DNA of 64,000 nt, taken from contig CAJTDK010000004.1 of the NCBI GenBank assembly GCA_910575105.1, forward strand, positions 248,001 to 312,000, read 5' to 3'. The stretch comes from Lachnospiraceae bacterium (GTDB lineage Bacteria > Bacillota > Clostridia > Lachnospirales > Lachnospiraceae). A program made the translations under genes and the position numbers. Positions 43,990-52,044 of the stretch are shown here, in pieces. Below the pieces are notes generated by a model. That model was not told where the DNA came from. It made no database searches and worked only from the letters and a program-made list of their open reading frames with translations. The number at the start of each line of letters is the position of its first letter. Position 1 is the stretch's first letter.

Positions 43990-44238
43990 TTATTTTAATA
44001 ATTCTTTGATTTCCTCAATGCTCTTCCCAGACTCCGCTATTAATGTAGCGACTTCTTGAATTTGCCTTTCTTTCATTTCATCTTCCAGCATTTTATCGTA
44101 GATAACTTTATCTTTTTTTAATTGCTTTAAATTCGCTTTTTCTGATTTTAAATCAGCAGTTAAAGCTGCTATCCGTTCTTCTGACCCTTGAATTAATTCG
44201 TCATAATTCTTTGCTTCTACTTTTTTTCTTCTTGCCAT
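43990..44238 (-). CDS. Small coiled-coil protein
   Basis: 82 residues. Basic start (MARRKKVEAKNYDEL), then a strong coiled coil (about 15-60: EERIAALTADLKSEKANLKQLKKDK) and a short amphipathic end (VATLIAESGKSIEEIKELLK). Similar to small DUF4315-like proteins of Clostridial mobile elements, but this assignment is by appearance only. AAGGAGGTCATTATT precedes the ATG. Confidence 0.6.
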   Translation of the reverse strand: MARRKKVEAKNYDELIQGSEERIAALTADLKSEKANLKQLKKDKVIYDKMLEDEMKERQIQEVATLIAESGKSIEEIKELLK

Positions 44239-44861
44239 AATAATGACCTCCTTATAACATTACGAAAATAATTGATAAATAATATAATAAAGATATCATT
44301 AATTTGCAAAATAGTAAAGGTAAAAATGTAAATTCGAAAGTTTGACAGTATACCTCTTTTTTGTTTGTTAAAATCTTCTCTCCCCATTATAAATTCTGGC
44401 TTCCCAGTATTATTTTTTGTCAAATTCTGTAAATATTCTTGAAAGTTAAATGTTCTCCCGCACATGAACAAGCTTCCCGGCGAAAACTATACGCTTTGTG
44501 ATTACAAGTACTTTCTCAAAGTCCCTGATAATACCATCTTGAGTACGATGCCTACTACAATTCTGTATTGTATAACTGGCTTGGAAAACCTGCAATCCTT
44601 AAGGCATTCATGACAGAGATCCGTATCTGCGATGAATACATTTTAATGTTCCAATATGCAAGCTCTATTTTAAAATAGGATATCTTCAGATGAGGCCAGA
44701 AAAGAAATAGAGCAGGCTATTCTGGCGGCCCTAGATAATCCCGATTCCAAGAAACGGGCAGAATTTAAGAAACAGTTTGGAGATAGAATCCCAACCCCGG
44801 AGGAGTTCATTTATGTTGTAACCAAGGAAATAAAAGAGCAGCCAGTAATGGAGGTTGATCA
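44239..44861. other. Decayed coding debris
   Basis: 623 bp. At 44464-44660 plus-strand frames give broken pieces (KLPGENYTLCDYKYFLKVPD; then AILKAFMTEIRICDEYILMF in another frame). At 44690-44865 a 57-codon open piece reads DEARKEIEQAILAALDNPDS up to VMEVDQ-stop without a start, overlapping the next gene by 4 bp. They look like the tail of a lost upstream gene. Confidence 0.45.
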
Positions 44862-45674
44862 GTGAAAGAAGTACAAGACATCGAGACAATAGAGCATATT
44901 ATTGACGAGATGAATTTATTTGATGATGATTTAATGTCTATGGTCTTTGACGGTAATATTCCGGCTGCAGAACTTTTGTTAAAGATTATACTGAAACGGG
45001 ATGATATCATAGTAATAAGTGTTGCCTCACAGCGGGAGTTTAAAAATCCTATTGCAGGAGGCCGTGATATCCGTTTAGATATTTTAGCAAAAGACAACAA
45101 AGGAAAACATTATGATATTGAGGGACAGAAGAGACCGGAGGGAGCACATGTGCGGCATGCCAGATTTAACAGCAGTATGATGGACGTGCGGATGCTGAAA
45201 GCGGAGCAGGAATTTTCAGAGCTTCGGGATTCATATATGGTGTTTATCACACAGACAGATATATTTGGCCATGGGATACCGATTTATACGGTAAACCGCC
45301 ACTTTGAAGAAACTGAGGATTGGTTTAATGATGGTCCTCATATTGTATATGTAAACGGCAGTTATAAAGGAGAAGATGCAGTTGGTAAGCTGATGCATGA
45401 TTTAGGATGTAAAGAATCAAAAGATATTTATTATCAAGAGCTGGCAGAAGGTGTGAAACATTTTAAAGAGGAAGAAGGAGGTCGGAAGCTTATGTGTGAA
45501 GCAGTAGAAAAGTATGCTGACAGAAAGATACTGGATAAACAATTGGAAATGGTTCGGAATCTGATGGATTCTATGAAATTAACTGCTGAGCAGGCAATGA
45601 CAGCTTTAAAGTTTTCTGATCAGGAAAAAGCTGTATTAATGAAAAAAATGAGAAAATCATCAGTGAGGTTATGA
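44862..45674 (+). CDS. Rpn-family PD-(D/E)XK nuclease/transposase-like protein
   Basis: 270 residues. Core signature: 'REFKNPIAGGRDIRLDILAKDNKGKHYDIEGQ', with Asp (RLDI) and Glu-x-Gln (IEGQ) near residues 70-90, then 'RARFNSSMMD'-type and 'DSYMVFITQTDIFGHG' blocks typical of the family. Rpn proteins are recombination-promoting nucleases. Start GTG at 44862; it overlaps the remnant before it. A palindrome and a terminator follow. Confidence 0.85.
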   Translation: MKEVQDIETIEHIIDEMNLFDDDLMSMVFDGNIPAAELLLKIILKRDDIIVISVASQREFKNPIAGGRDIRLDILAKDNKGKHYDIEGQKRPEGAHVRHARFNSSMMDVRMLKAEQEFSELRDSYMVFITQTDIFGHGIPIYTVNRHFEETEDWFNDGPHIVYVNGSYKGEDAVGKLMHDLGCKESKDIYYQELAEGVKHFKEEEGGRKLMCEAVEKYADRKILDKQLEMVRNLMDSMKLTAEQAMTALKFSDQEKAVLMKKMRKSSVRL

Positions 45675-45732
45675 TTATTGGTTATAACAAGGCTGCATAA
45701 GAATGATATTTGCGCATTATAACACTGGGAAA

Positions 45733-45749
45733 ATGTTCGAATCGAACAT
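45733..45749. promoter_or_regulatory. 17-bp palindrome after the Rpn gene
   Basis: ATGTTCG-aat-CGAACAT, 7-3-7 layout like the GTGTCCA copies but with different arms. It is not the Firmicute LexA box, which has CGAAC left and GTTCG right. Confidence 0.5.
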
Positions 45750-45756
45750 CATAAGG

Positions 45757-45781
45757 CCGAGACAGAAACGTCTCGGTTTTT
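45757..45781 (+). terminator. Terminator after the Rpn gene
   Basis: CCGAGAC-agaaac-GTCTCGG followed by TTTTTG. Confidence 0.8.
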
Positions 45782-46388
45782 GTGGTGAAAAAATGCTTAA
45801 AAGGCCAGGTAAAAGTCCGCAGAATCAGTTACATATTATAAACGTGAAGCAGTCTTAGGCCAGCGGCAGGAGAAAGGTTCTGCCGCTTTTGCCGCTGGGA
45901 TTATATTGAAGGAGGGGAGGAAGAACAGGCTGCAGCGAAACTTGTAAATCAGATAAAATAAAGAAAGGAAGCATATCAGTAAATGCATTTTATGGTTTGG
46001 TGAAAAGGGCAGGAAGATTTAGAGAATGAAAAAATATTATGGTAAAGCAGGACTTAACACCCCTGCTTTTTTTTGTGAAAGGGGGAGTGGAAAAACAGAT
46101 GTTTGAGATCTTACTGGTAGTAAAGAAGACCGGACAGACGTTACTGGATATTGTGTTTAGGATATAGGAAAGGGGATGTTGGTCATAAACGGCACTAAGA
46201 TAGCCTTACTTCTGATCGGCTGCGCAGTTGAGGTGTGCAGGATTCTTGCGGAAGAAATGGATGGATGGATAATCTAATCTGGATATTGGATTAAGCCAAC
46301 GACATAAAAGCGGGCGGAGGACTGTTTTATCGTGGTGCGGGTCTCTTTTTCAATGTATAAAAATATGAACATGATATCATACATTAGC
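45782..46388. other. Spacer with two more terminators and no clear gene
   Basis: Hairpins AGCGGCAGGA/TTCTGCCGCT+TTTT (45862-45890) and AGCAGG-acttaacac-CCCTGCT+TTTTTTT (46044-46074) suggest small lost transcription units. A 33-codon frame, MLVINGTKIALLLIGCAVEV onward (ATG about 46177, after GGAAAGGGG), is the only short frame with a ribosome site; it may be a small membrane peptide. Confidence 0.4.
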
Positions 46389-46417
46389 TTGCGTTTGGAA
46401 TACAATAGATATATAAT
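46389..46417 (+). promoter_or_regulatory. Promoter of the relB-yoeB pair
   Basis: TTGCGT at 46389-46394, 17-bp spacer, TATAAT at 46412-46417. Confidence 0.7.
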
Positions 46418-46450
46418 GGATGTAGATAGAACACGAAAGGAGACGGGTCA

Positions 46451-46720
46451 ATGGCTCTGACAACAATAACCGCGCGGGTAGACGAAAAAGACAAAGCCAG
46501 TTTTGATGCTTTTTGCTCGAACGTCGGCTTAAACACTTCCACCGCAATCAATCTTTTTGTAAAAGCAGTTTTGCGTGAAAAGCGTATCCCATTTGAGATT
46601 GCACAGACTCCGGATCCATTCTTTTCAGAAGCAAATATGGCCTATGTGAAGAAATCTGTCAGGGAATTAAAGGCTGGTAAAGGTACGGCCCATGAACTGA
46701 TCGAGGCGGATGATGAGTGA
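46451..46720 (+). CDS. RelB/DinJ-family antitoxin
   Basis: 89 residues. N-terminal ribbon-helix-helix (TTITARVDEKDKASFDAFCSNVGLNTSTAINLFVKAVLRE) that dimerises and binds its own operator; C-terminal tail binds the toxin. GAAAGGAGACGGGTCA precedes the ATG. The stop overlaps the toxin start by 11 bp. Confidence 0.9.
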   Translation: MALTTITARVDEKDKASFDAFCSNVGLNTSTAINLFVKAVLREKRIPFEIAQTPDPFFSEANMAYVKKSVRELKAGKGTAHELIEADDE

Positions 46721-46982
46721 AAAGATATGGTCAGATGATGCCTGGGAAGATTATCTTTACTGGCAGGCGCAGGATAAGAAAACATTGAAGCGGATCAACC
46801 AGCTCATTAAGGATATTGAGCGGAATGGATGCATGGAAGGTATCGGGAAACCCGAACCTCTCACGGGCAGTCTGCAGGGCGAATACAGCCGCCGTATTAA
46901 TGAAAAAGACAGGCTTGTTTACCATATGGAGAAAGGACGGATTTATATTGCTCATTGCAGAGGCCACTATGGAGACAGGTGA
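46710..46982 (+). CDS. yoeB: YoeB/Txe-family toxin (mRNA endonuclease)
   Basis: 90 residues, RelE fold. 'WSDDAWEDYLYWQAQDKKTLKRINQLIKDIERN' start, 'GKPEPLTGSLQGEYSRRINEKDRLVY' core and the C-terminal catalytic His/Tyr segment 'IAHCRGHYGDR' are all intact. It cuts mRNA at the ribosomal A site. The pair has its own promoter and a terminator follows, so it is a free-standing addiction module. Confidence 0.92.
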   Translation: MMSEKIWSDDAWEDYLYWQAQDKKTLKRINQLIKDIERNGCMEGIGKPEPLTGSLQGEYSRRINEKDRLVYHMEKGRIYIAHCRGHYGDR

Positions 46983-47082
46983 CTTTAAGGTATCCTGATA
47001 CAGGAGAATGGCAGAGAAGTATTTGAAACGGGAAGTTGCGAGTTGAAAATGGGAAATACAATTAAATAACAGAAACAGAATA

Positions 47083-47119
47083 AAGGCGTATGGAGCAGTG
47101 CTGTTCCATGCGCCTTTTT
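47083..47119 (+). terminator. Terminator after relB-yoeB
   Basis: AGGCGTATGGA-gcagtgctgt-TCCATGCGCCT followed by TTTTC. Confidence 0.85.
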
Positions 47120-47230
47120 CAGCACTCCAAAAAGGAAAACAATGTATCACATAATCATCCATGTGCCAGAGCACGGAACACAGAAGAGATCAGGAAAAGT
47201 AGTCTGGATAAAACCAACTGTAAAATATTA

Positions 47231-47290
47231 AACCAAACGGAACGAAACGGATCTAAATAGAACTAAACAGAACTAAACTGAGATTAAACG
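47231..47290. repeat. Six tandem 10-bp units
   Basis: Units aaccaaacgg, aacgaaacgg, atctaaatag, aactaaacag, aactaaactg, agattaaacg, exactly in register. Consensus AACTAAACGG with an AAA core every 10 bp (one helical turn). They lie 75-130 bp upstream of the DUF932 gene. Iteron-like or curved DNA. Confidence 0.7.
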
Positions 47291-47363
47291 ACAGAAAACA
47301 AAGAAGAATAAAAACTAAACATCAAAAAGAAACAAAATACAAAGTAAAATGGAGGGAATTCAG

Positions 47364-48296
47364 ATGGCAGCAAATGTTGAAAGTATGTTTTACGTAAGGG
47401 AAACCCCATGGCACGGCCTGGGGATCAAGGTAAATGAAGCCCCCGCATCAAAGGAGGCTTTAATAGTGGCAGGACTGGACTGGAGCGTCCTTCAAGAGCC
47501 AATCTACACAGAGACAGAGGAGCTGATCGCCGGATACAAGGCAAATGTGCGGGATTCCGACCGGCAGGTACTTGGTGTAGTGACTGACCGCTACAAGGTC
47601 ATCCAGAATACGGAGGCGTTTGCCTTTACCGATTCCCTGTTAGGGGAAGGCGTGCGCTACGAGACGGCGGGGAGCCTGCTGGGAGGGCGGAAGGTCTGGC
47701 TTCTTGCCCATATGCCCCATGAATATATCATTTCCGGGGAGAGGATAAGTCCGTATCTTTTATTCTCCAACGCCCACGACGGCTCCGGGGCCGTAAGGAT
47801 CGCGCTGACACCGGTAAGGGTCGTATGCAACAATACGCTGAACCTGGCGCTGTCTACGGCAAAGCGCTCCTGGTCTATGATGCACACCGGGGATATCAAA
47901 GGAAAGATAAAAGAGGCAAAGGATACCCTTTTCCGGGCGGAAAGCTACATGGGTGAGTTGGGAAAGGAATTTGAAAACTTGAGGACAAAGAAGCTGACGG
48001 ACAAGAAAGTGATGGAATACATCGAGATCCTGCTCCCCATCGAAGACGGCTCCACGCCCCAGCAGGTACGGAACATGAAACGTCTCCGGGAGGATATGAA
48101 GATCCGTTACTTTGATGCGCCGGACCTGCAGCATGTAGGGAAAAATGCTTACCGCTTTGTCAACGCCGTATCTGACTTTGCCACTCATGCGCAGCCCTTG
48201 AGGAAGACGGCTAATTATAAGGAGAACCTGTTTTCAAGGACGGTGGAAGGAAACCCGCTGATTGACAAAGCTTATCAGATGGTAAATGCTGCGTAG
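47364..48296 (+). CDS. DUF932/phage-plasmid-like protein
   Basis: 310 residues from ATG 47364 (ATGGAGGGAATTCAG before it). Typical family blocks: 'VRETPWHGLGIKV', 'ATSKEAL'-type start, 'GVVTDRYKVIQNTEAF', 'LGGRKVWLLAHMP', 'NAHDGSGAVRIALTPVRVVCNNTLNLAL'. These proteins are common on phages and plasmids; the role is unknown but they often lie with recombination genes, as here. GC-richer than flanks. Confidence 0.88.
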   Translation: MAANVESMFYVRETPWHGLGIKVNEAPASKEALIVAGLDWSVLQEPIYTETEELIAGYKANVRDSDRQVLGVVTDRYKVIQNTEAFAFTDSLLGEGVRYETAGSLLGGRKVWLLAHMPHEYIISGERISPYLLFSNAHDGSGAVRIALTPVRVVCNNTLNLALSTAKRSWSMMHTGDIKGKIKEAKDTLFRAESYMGELGKEFENLRTKKLTDKKVMEYIEILLPIEDGSTPQQVRNMKRLREDMKIRYFDAPDLQHVGKNAYRFVNAVSDFATHAQPLRKTANYKENLFSRTVEGNPLIDKAYQMVNAA

Positions 48297-48471
48297 AACA
48301 AATGCGATGGAAAATAAATGAATGGCAGGAAAGCAATAAGGCGGAGAGAAGGAAGAGACAGAGTGAAGATGGCGAAAGAAGAGGGCGTGCTTATTTATAT
48401 AGGAAGAAACAGCATATGGAAGCTTCCAGAGACGCCGGATCAAAAGCAGACAGAGGAAGGAGGATGAGGAC

Positions 48472-48963
48472 ATGCGTCCATACCGGAAACAATTAGAAAA
48501 AACCTTCTGCCGGAAGCTCGGCAGGGAGTTAGATCAGTTTAAAAAGCGGATGATGGAGAAAGGCAAGGAAGAGATATACTGCTTGGCGTACCAGATCGAC
48601 AGCGTGATCTGTATCTATGAGGCGCTGATAGAACTAAGCGGCAGGATACCGGAGGAAACCTTAGAAGCAGTGACGGTATTTCCAGGGCTTCTTAACTTCC
48701 TCTATGACAGATGGATGAAATACGAGGATTCCCATATGGAGGACATCGCTTACTGCCTGAACGGGGAGCTGTCAGACATCCGGGGCAGATACCGGGAGCG
48801 CAGGAAGGAAAAAATGAAGAAGATGAAAAAAAGAAAAGAGGAAAAAGAAAGAACAGGAAAAAGAGAAAACAAGAAAAAGCGGGAACAGGAAAAAGCAAGA
48901 ACAAGAAAAAGCGAGAAATGGGCGGCAAATAAGATTGTCGAGAGAAAGGAGCTGGCAGGATGA
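48472..48963 (+). CDS. Hypothetical protein with Lys/Glu/Arg-rich tail (possibly DUF3848-like)
   Basis: 163 residues. The N-terminal 100 residues are helical (LEKTFCRKLGRELDQFKKRM; 'YCLAYQIDSVICIYEALIEL'), followed by a 60-residue low-complexity K/E/R tail. Strong ribosome site GAAGGAGGATGAGGAC. It overlaps the YqaJ gene by 4 bp. The DUF3848 resemblance is slight. Confidence 0.6.
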   Translation: MRPYRKQLEKTFCRKLGRELDQFKKRMMEKGKEEIYCLAYQIDSVICIYEALIELSGRIPEETLEAVTVFPGLLNFLYDRWMKYEDSHMEDIAYCLNGELSDIRGRYRERRKEKMKKMKKRKEEKERTGKRENKKKREQEKARTRKSEKWAANKIVERKELAG

Positions 48964-49907
48964 AGAAGCTGATATCTACATTAAATCTTGATAAAAAAGA
49001 ATGGCTAAAATACCGTAAACGCGGACTTGGCGGTTCGGATGCCGGGGCAGTCTGCGGCCTCAATCCCTATCGGACGGCGATGCAGGTCTGGCAGGACAAG
49101 ACGACGGATGGCATTGAAGAGATGGACAATGAGGCCATGCGCCAGGGAAGGGAATTTGAAGATTACGTTGCACGGAGATTTACGGAGGCGACAGGAAAGA
49201 AGGTTCGGAAGGCCAATTTTATGTACTATGATGAGGAACATCCTTTCATGCTGGCAGACGTAGACCGGATGATCGTCGGGGAAAATGCGGGGCTGGAGTG
49301 TAAGACTGCCAGCCCTTATATGGCGGAGAAATGGGCTGACGGCAGGATCCCTTTGTCCTATCAGATCCAGTGCCTCCATTACATGTCCGTCTGCAATGCA
49401 GATGCCTGGTATATCGCGGTGCTGATCTACGGGAGGGAGTTTAAGTATTATAAGATAGAGCGGGATGAGGATATGCTTGAGGACTTAATCCGGATAGAGG
49501 AAGATTTCTGGGAGAACCATGTGTTAAAAGGAGTGCTGCCAGAGCCGGACGGTTCGGAGCTGGCGGACAGCGTGATCGCAGAGTATTTTAAGAAGTCGGA
49601 GGCAAAGACCATTTTCCTTAATGGATTCGATGAGAAGCTGGAAAGGCGGCAGGAGCTTGCAGAACTTATCGAAAGCCTTGAAAGCGAGAAGCGGCAGATC
49701 GAGCAGGAGCTGAAACTTTATATGGGGGAGGCTGAGATTGCGGAGAATGAGCGGTACAGGATCTCGTGGAAACCGGTGAGCAGCCAGAGGGTTGATGAGA
49801 AGAGGCTAAAAGAAGAGAAGCCGGAGATTTATGAGAAATACCGGAAAGTGTCCCGGTACCGGAGGTTTATGGTGAAGGCAGCGAAGACTGTGGAGAAAGC
49901 GGCTTAA
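48960..49907 (+). CDS. YqaJ-family viral recombinase (exonuclease)
   Basis: 315 residues. Lambda-exonuclease fold: 'GLGGSDAGAVCGLNPYRTAMQVW', 'GREFEDYVARRF', 'LADVDRMIVGENAGLECKTAS' (catalytic Asp, Glu-x-Lys near 99-113) and 'PLSYQIQCLHYMSVC'. Makes 3' single-strand ends for the annealing protein encoded next. The C-terminal 100 residues form a helical region. Confidence 0.92.
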   Translation: MKKLISTLNLDKKEWLKYRKRGLGGSDAGAVCGLNPYRTAMQVWQDKTTDGIEEMDNEAMRQGREFEDYVARRFTEATGKKVRKANFMYYDEEHPFMLADVDRMIVGENAGLECKTASPYMAEKWADGRIPLSYQIQCLHYMSVCNADAWYIAVLIYGREFKYYKIERDEDMLEDLIRIEEDFWENHVLKGVLPEPDGSELADSVIAEYFKKSEAKTIFLNGFDEKLERRQELAELIESLESEKRQIEQELKLYMGEAEIAENERYRISWKPVSSQRVDEKRLKEEKPEIYEKYRKVSRYRRFMVKAAKTVEKAA

Positions 49908-49931
49908 AGGATGGGAAAAGGATGTTGGCGG

Positions 49932-49948
49932 GTGTCCAATCTGGACAC
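49932..49948. promoter_or_regulatory. 17-bp palindrome, copy 2
   Basis: GTGTCCA-atc-TGGACAC, perfect 7-bp arms, between the YqaJ and annealing-protein genes. Confidence 0.7.
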
Positions 49949-49978
49949 CTTCGGCCCATATTTTACAGCGATTAAAAA

Positions 49979-49995
49979 GTGTTCAGTTTGGACAC
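49979..49995. promoter_or_regulatory. 17-bp palindrome, copy 3
   Basis: GTGTTCA-gtt-TGGACAC, one mismatch between arms, 47 bp from copy 2. Confidence 0.65.
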
Positions 49996-50077
49996 TTTTA
50001 GGGCGTGGGAAGGATAAAAGCGAAAATATCATCAGAAAGGCAGAAGGCGGCTTTCTGTTTCCAGGAAAGGATAACCT

Positions 50078-51028
50078 ATGGCAGGAAAAAATGTGATCAA
50101 AGAAGAACTTGCCAGAAAGGCAGGATGTATAGAAGAAAAGAACAGGGAAAATATATCGTCCCCTGCAAAAGAAGGTGAAGAAAAAGGAGGAGCAGGAGAT
50201 ATGGCAGGAGCAGGAAAGTATAGTAACAATGATGAATTTGTACGGCTGTTAAGGGCGGATGAGATTGAGTGCAGGGTGGCCATGGTCAATGAGAAGGGTT
50301 TAAGTCTTCTTCTGTTTAAAGATGCCCGTGTGGACCAGAAAATCTTAGATGAGACATTTACTCCTTTCGGATGGAGGAGGACCCACCAGAGCATTGACGG
50401 GAACCTTTACTGTATGGTGGAGATCTGGGATAAGGAAAAAGGTCAGTGGATAGCGAAGCAGGATGTAGGGACGGTCAGCTATTCGGAGAAAGAAAAGGGA
50501 CAGGCCTCGGATTCTTTCAAGCGGGCGTGTTTCAATTGGGGTCTGGGAAGAGAGCTTTATACTGCGCCATTTATCTGGATTTCGGCAGAAAAAGTGGATA
50601 TTAAGCCGAAAGGTGACCGCTATGTAACGTCAGAAAGATTTTCCGTCCAGTCAATATCCTATAATGAGCAGCGGGAAATCGTATCCCTTGTGATCATAAA
50701 CAGCAAGGGAAACAAGGTGTTTGAGACGGGAAAAAGGCAATGGCAGGGGCAAGAGGCCGGCAGAAACAGCATTGGAAGTAATGCCGTGAATGATAACGAT
50801 AAAGAAGCCGGTATTAATCCCGGCATCAGGAGTACCAATGCAGATACCGAAAACAGCAGCATTACGGATATCCAGCACAAGGCATTGGAAAAAGAATTAC
50901 AGCGTACAGGTGTGTTGCTGGAAACAGTGCTCGGAAGATACAGCATCTACAGCCTGGATGAAATGACAGAGGAAATCTATACCAAGGCGCTTAACAGTTT
51001 AAAGAGGACAAAGTCAAAAGCAGCATGA
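50078..51028 (+). CDS. Single-strand annealing protein (Rad52/Sak-like)
   Basis: 316 residues from ATG 50078; a second ATG at 50201 behind AAAAAGGAGGAGCAGGAGAT would give 275 residues and has the better site. Core: 'RVAMVNEKGLSLLLFKDARVDQKILDETFTPFGW', 'CMVEIWDKEKGQWIAKQDVGT' and 'KGQASDSFKRACFNWGLGRELYTAPFIW', the signature of Rad52-like phage annealing proteins. The C-terminus is low complexity. It pairs with YqaJ as a recombination module. Confidence 0.85.
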   Translation: MAGKNVIKEELARKAGCIEEKNRENISSPAKEGEEKGGAGDMAGAGKYSNNDEFVRLLRADEIECRVAMVNEKGLSLLLFKDARVDQKILDETFTPFGWRRTHQSIDGNLYCMVEIWDKEKGQWIAKQDVGTVSYSEKEKGQASDSFKRACFNWGLGRELYTAPFIWISAEKVDIKPKGDRYVTSERFSVQSISYNEQREIVSLVIINSKGNKVFETGKRQWQGQEAGRNSIGSNAVNDNDKEAGINPGIRSTNADTENSSITDIQHKALEKELQRTGVLLETVLGRYSIYSLDEMTEEIYTKALNSLKRTKSKAA

Positions 51029-51056
51029 TAAAGGCAATGAGCAGGAGGAAATAAAG

Positions 51057-51695
51057 ATGAGTGAAGGTAATCGTAATAAGAAGATAAGCCCCGTATGGGA
51101 AGAATTAAAGCAGAAGGTCAGGTTCCGGCTGATCAACAGAGAGCAGAACCAGGAATATCTAAAGAAGCATGTTCACCGGGAATATCTGGATCTCGCCGCA
51201 GTATTTGGAGTGGAGGCGGCAGATCTTAAGGCGGGGAAGGCCCTCATCCCGGTAACGGAAACGATGGCATCAGAATGGGGAGTTGCTGCGGATGATCTGT
51301 GGGCGGCGGCGCTTGCTAATCTGGAAGAAGAGAAATGCATAGTTGTAGATATCCGATACCTTATCCCGGGTGGCATGGAAATGAAGGGGGAAGACATAAA
51401 GATGTTCGTCTGCATGACACAGGACGGAAGCGGGAGTGGCGGCGCAAGGGCGATACTGAAGAAAGACCTGCTGAGACAGTTTGCAAAGGAGCATAAGGAG
51501 AAGATCTATATCCTGCCAAGTTCAATAAACGAAGTGCTCCTGGTGCCGGATGACGGGGAGGGCGCTGAGAATCTGCTGAAAGAGATGGTGCGGGAGGTAA
51601 ATGACGGTTTCAGGTATGTAACGCCGGAGGAATGGCTGTCGGATTCGGTGTATTATTATGACCGGGAAAAGAATGAAGTCAGGGTGGCGGCATAG
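51057..51695 (+). CDS. DUF5688-family protein
   Basis: 212 residues. Family blocks 'NREQNQEYLKKHVHREYLDLAAVFGVEA', 'IPVTETMASEWGVAADDLWAAALAN' and 'LPSSINEVLLVPDDG' are seen; usual members are larger, so the N-terminus may be short here. Function unknown; frequent on Lachnospiraceae mobile elements. GCAGGAGGAAATAAAG precedes the ATG. Confidence 0.85.
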   Translation: MSEGNRNKKISPVWEELKQKVRFRLINREQNQEYLKKHVHREYLDLAAVFGVEAADLKAGKALIPVTETMASEWGVAADDLWAAALANLEEEKCIVVDIRYLIPGGMEMKGEDIKMFVCMTQDGSGSGGARAILKKDLLRQFAKEHKEKIYILPSSINEVLLVPDDGEGAENLLKEMVREVNDGFRYVTPEEWLSDSVYYYDREKNEVRVAA

Positions 51696-51717
51696 GAGGA
51701 AAAAGGGAGTATGAGGA

Positions 51718-51757
51718 TTGAAAAAGAAGGACATTTGTAATATAATTGTATTACAAA
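51718..51757 (+). promoter_or_regulatory. Promoter and operator of the RelB-PIN pair
   Basis: TTGAAA at 51718-51723, 17-bp spacer, TATAAT at 51741-51746. The -10 lies inside a perfect palindrome with arms TTTGTAATA (51734-51742) and TATTACAAA (51749-51757), as expected for an operator that represses its own promoter. Confidence 0.8.
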
Positions 51758-51772
51758 AAGGAGGCGATTGTT

Positions 51773-52042
51773 ATGGCAAAAGAGGCAACTTTGCAAGTGA
51801 GAATGGATTCCGAGTTAAAGGAGCAGGCTGAATTACTATACAAGCAGTTGGGAACATCTTTTGCAGAAGCGGTAAGAATATTCGCAAGGCAGAGTGTGGA
51901 GGAGCAGGGAATGCCTTTTTCCATGCATTTATCAACAAACGGTAGGAAAAGAACATTGGGAATTGCTAATGGAAAATATAAGATTCCAGATGATATTGAT
52001 GCGAGTAATGATGAGATAGCAGAAATGTTTGGGGTGAAATAG
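51773..52042 (+). CDS. RelB/DinJ-type antitoxin (paired with a PIN toxin)
   Basis: 89 residues from ATG 51773 (AAAAAGGAGGCGATTGTT). N-terminal ribbon-helix-helix 'ATLQVRMDSELKEQAELLYKQLGTSFAEAVRIFARQ'. C-terminal half is less typical: 'NGRKRTLGIANGKYKIPDDIDASNDEIAEMFGVK'. The partner is a PIN protein, not a RelE-type toxin, so it is a mixed pair. Two bp separate the genes. Confidence 0.85.
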   Translation: MAKEATLQVRMDSELKEQAELLYKQLGTSFAEAVRIFARQSVEEQGMPFSMHLSTNGRKRTLGIANGKYKIPDDIDASNDEIAEMFGVK

Positions 52043-52044
52043 AC

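Noticed and set aside
44217-44471. 84-codon minus-strand frame upstream of the coiled-coil gene
   Set aside because: AT-rich, overlaps the coiled-coil gene start and its ribosome site, no family sense.
45733-45749. LexA (SOS) box
   Set aside because: The arms are in the reverse order (GTTCG...CGAAC) from the Firmicute LexA site CGAAC-N4-GTTCG.
47231-47290. CRISPR array
   Set aside because: Units are 10 bp with no spacers, and there are no cas genes.
49911-50096. 61-codon frame between YqaJ and annealing-protein genes
   Set aside because: It spans two operator-like palindromes and has no ribosome site.
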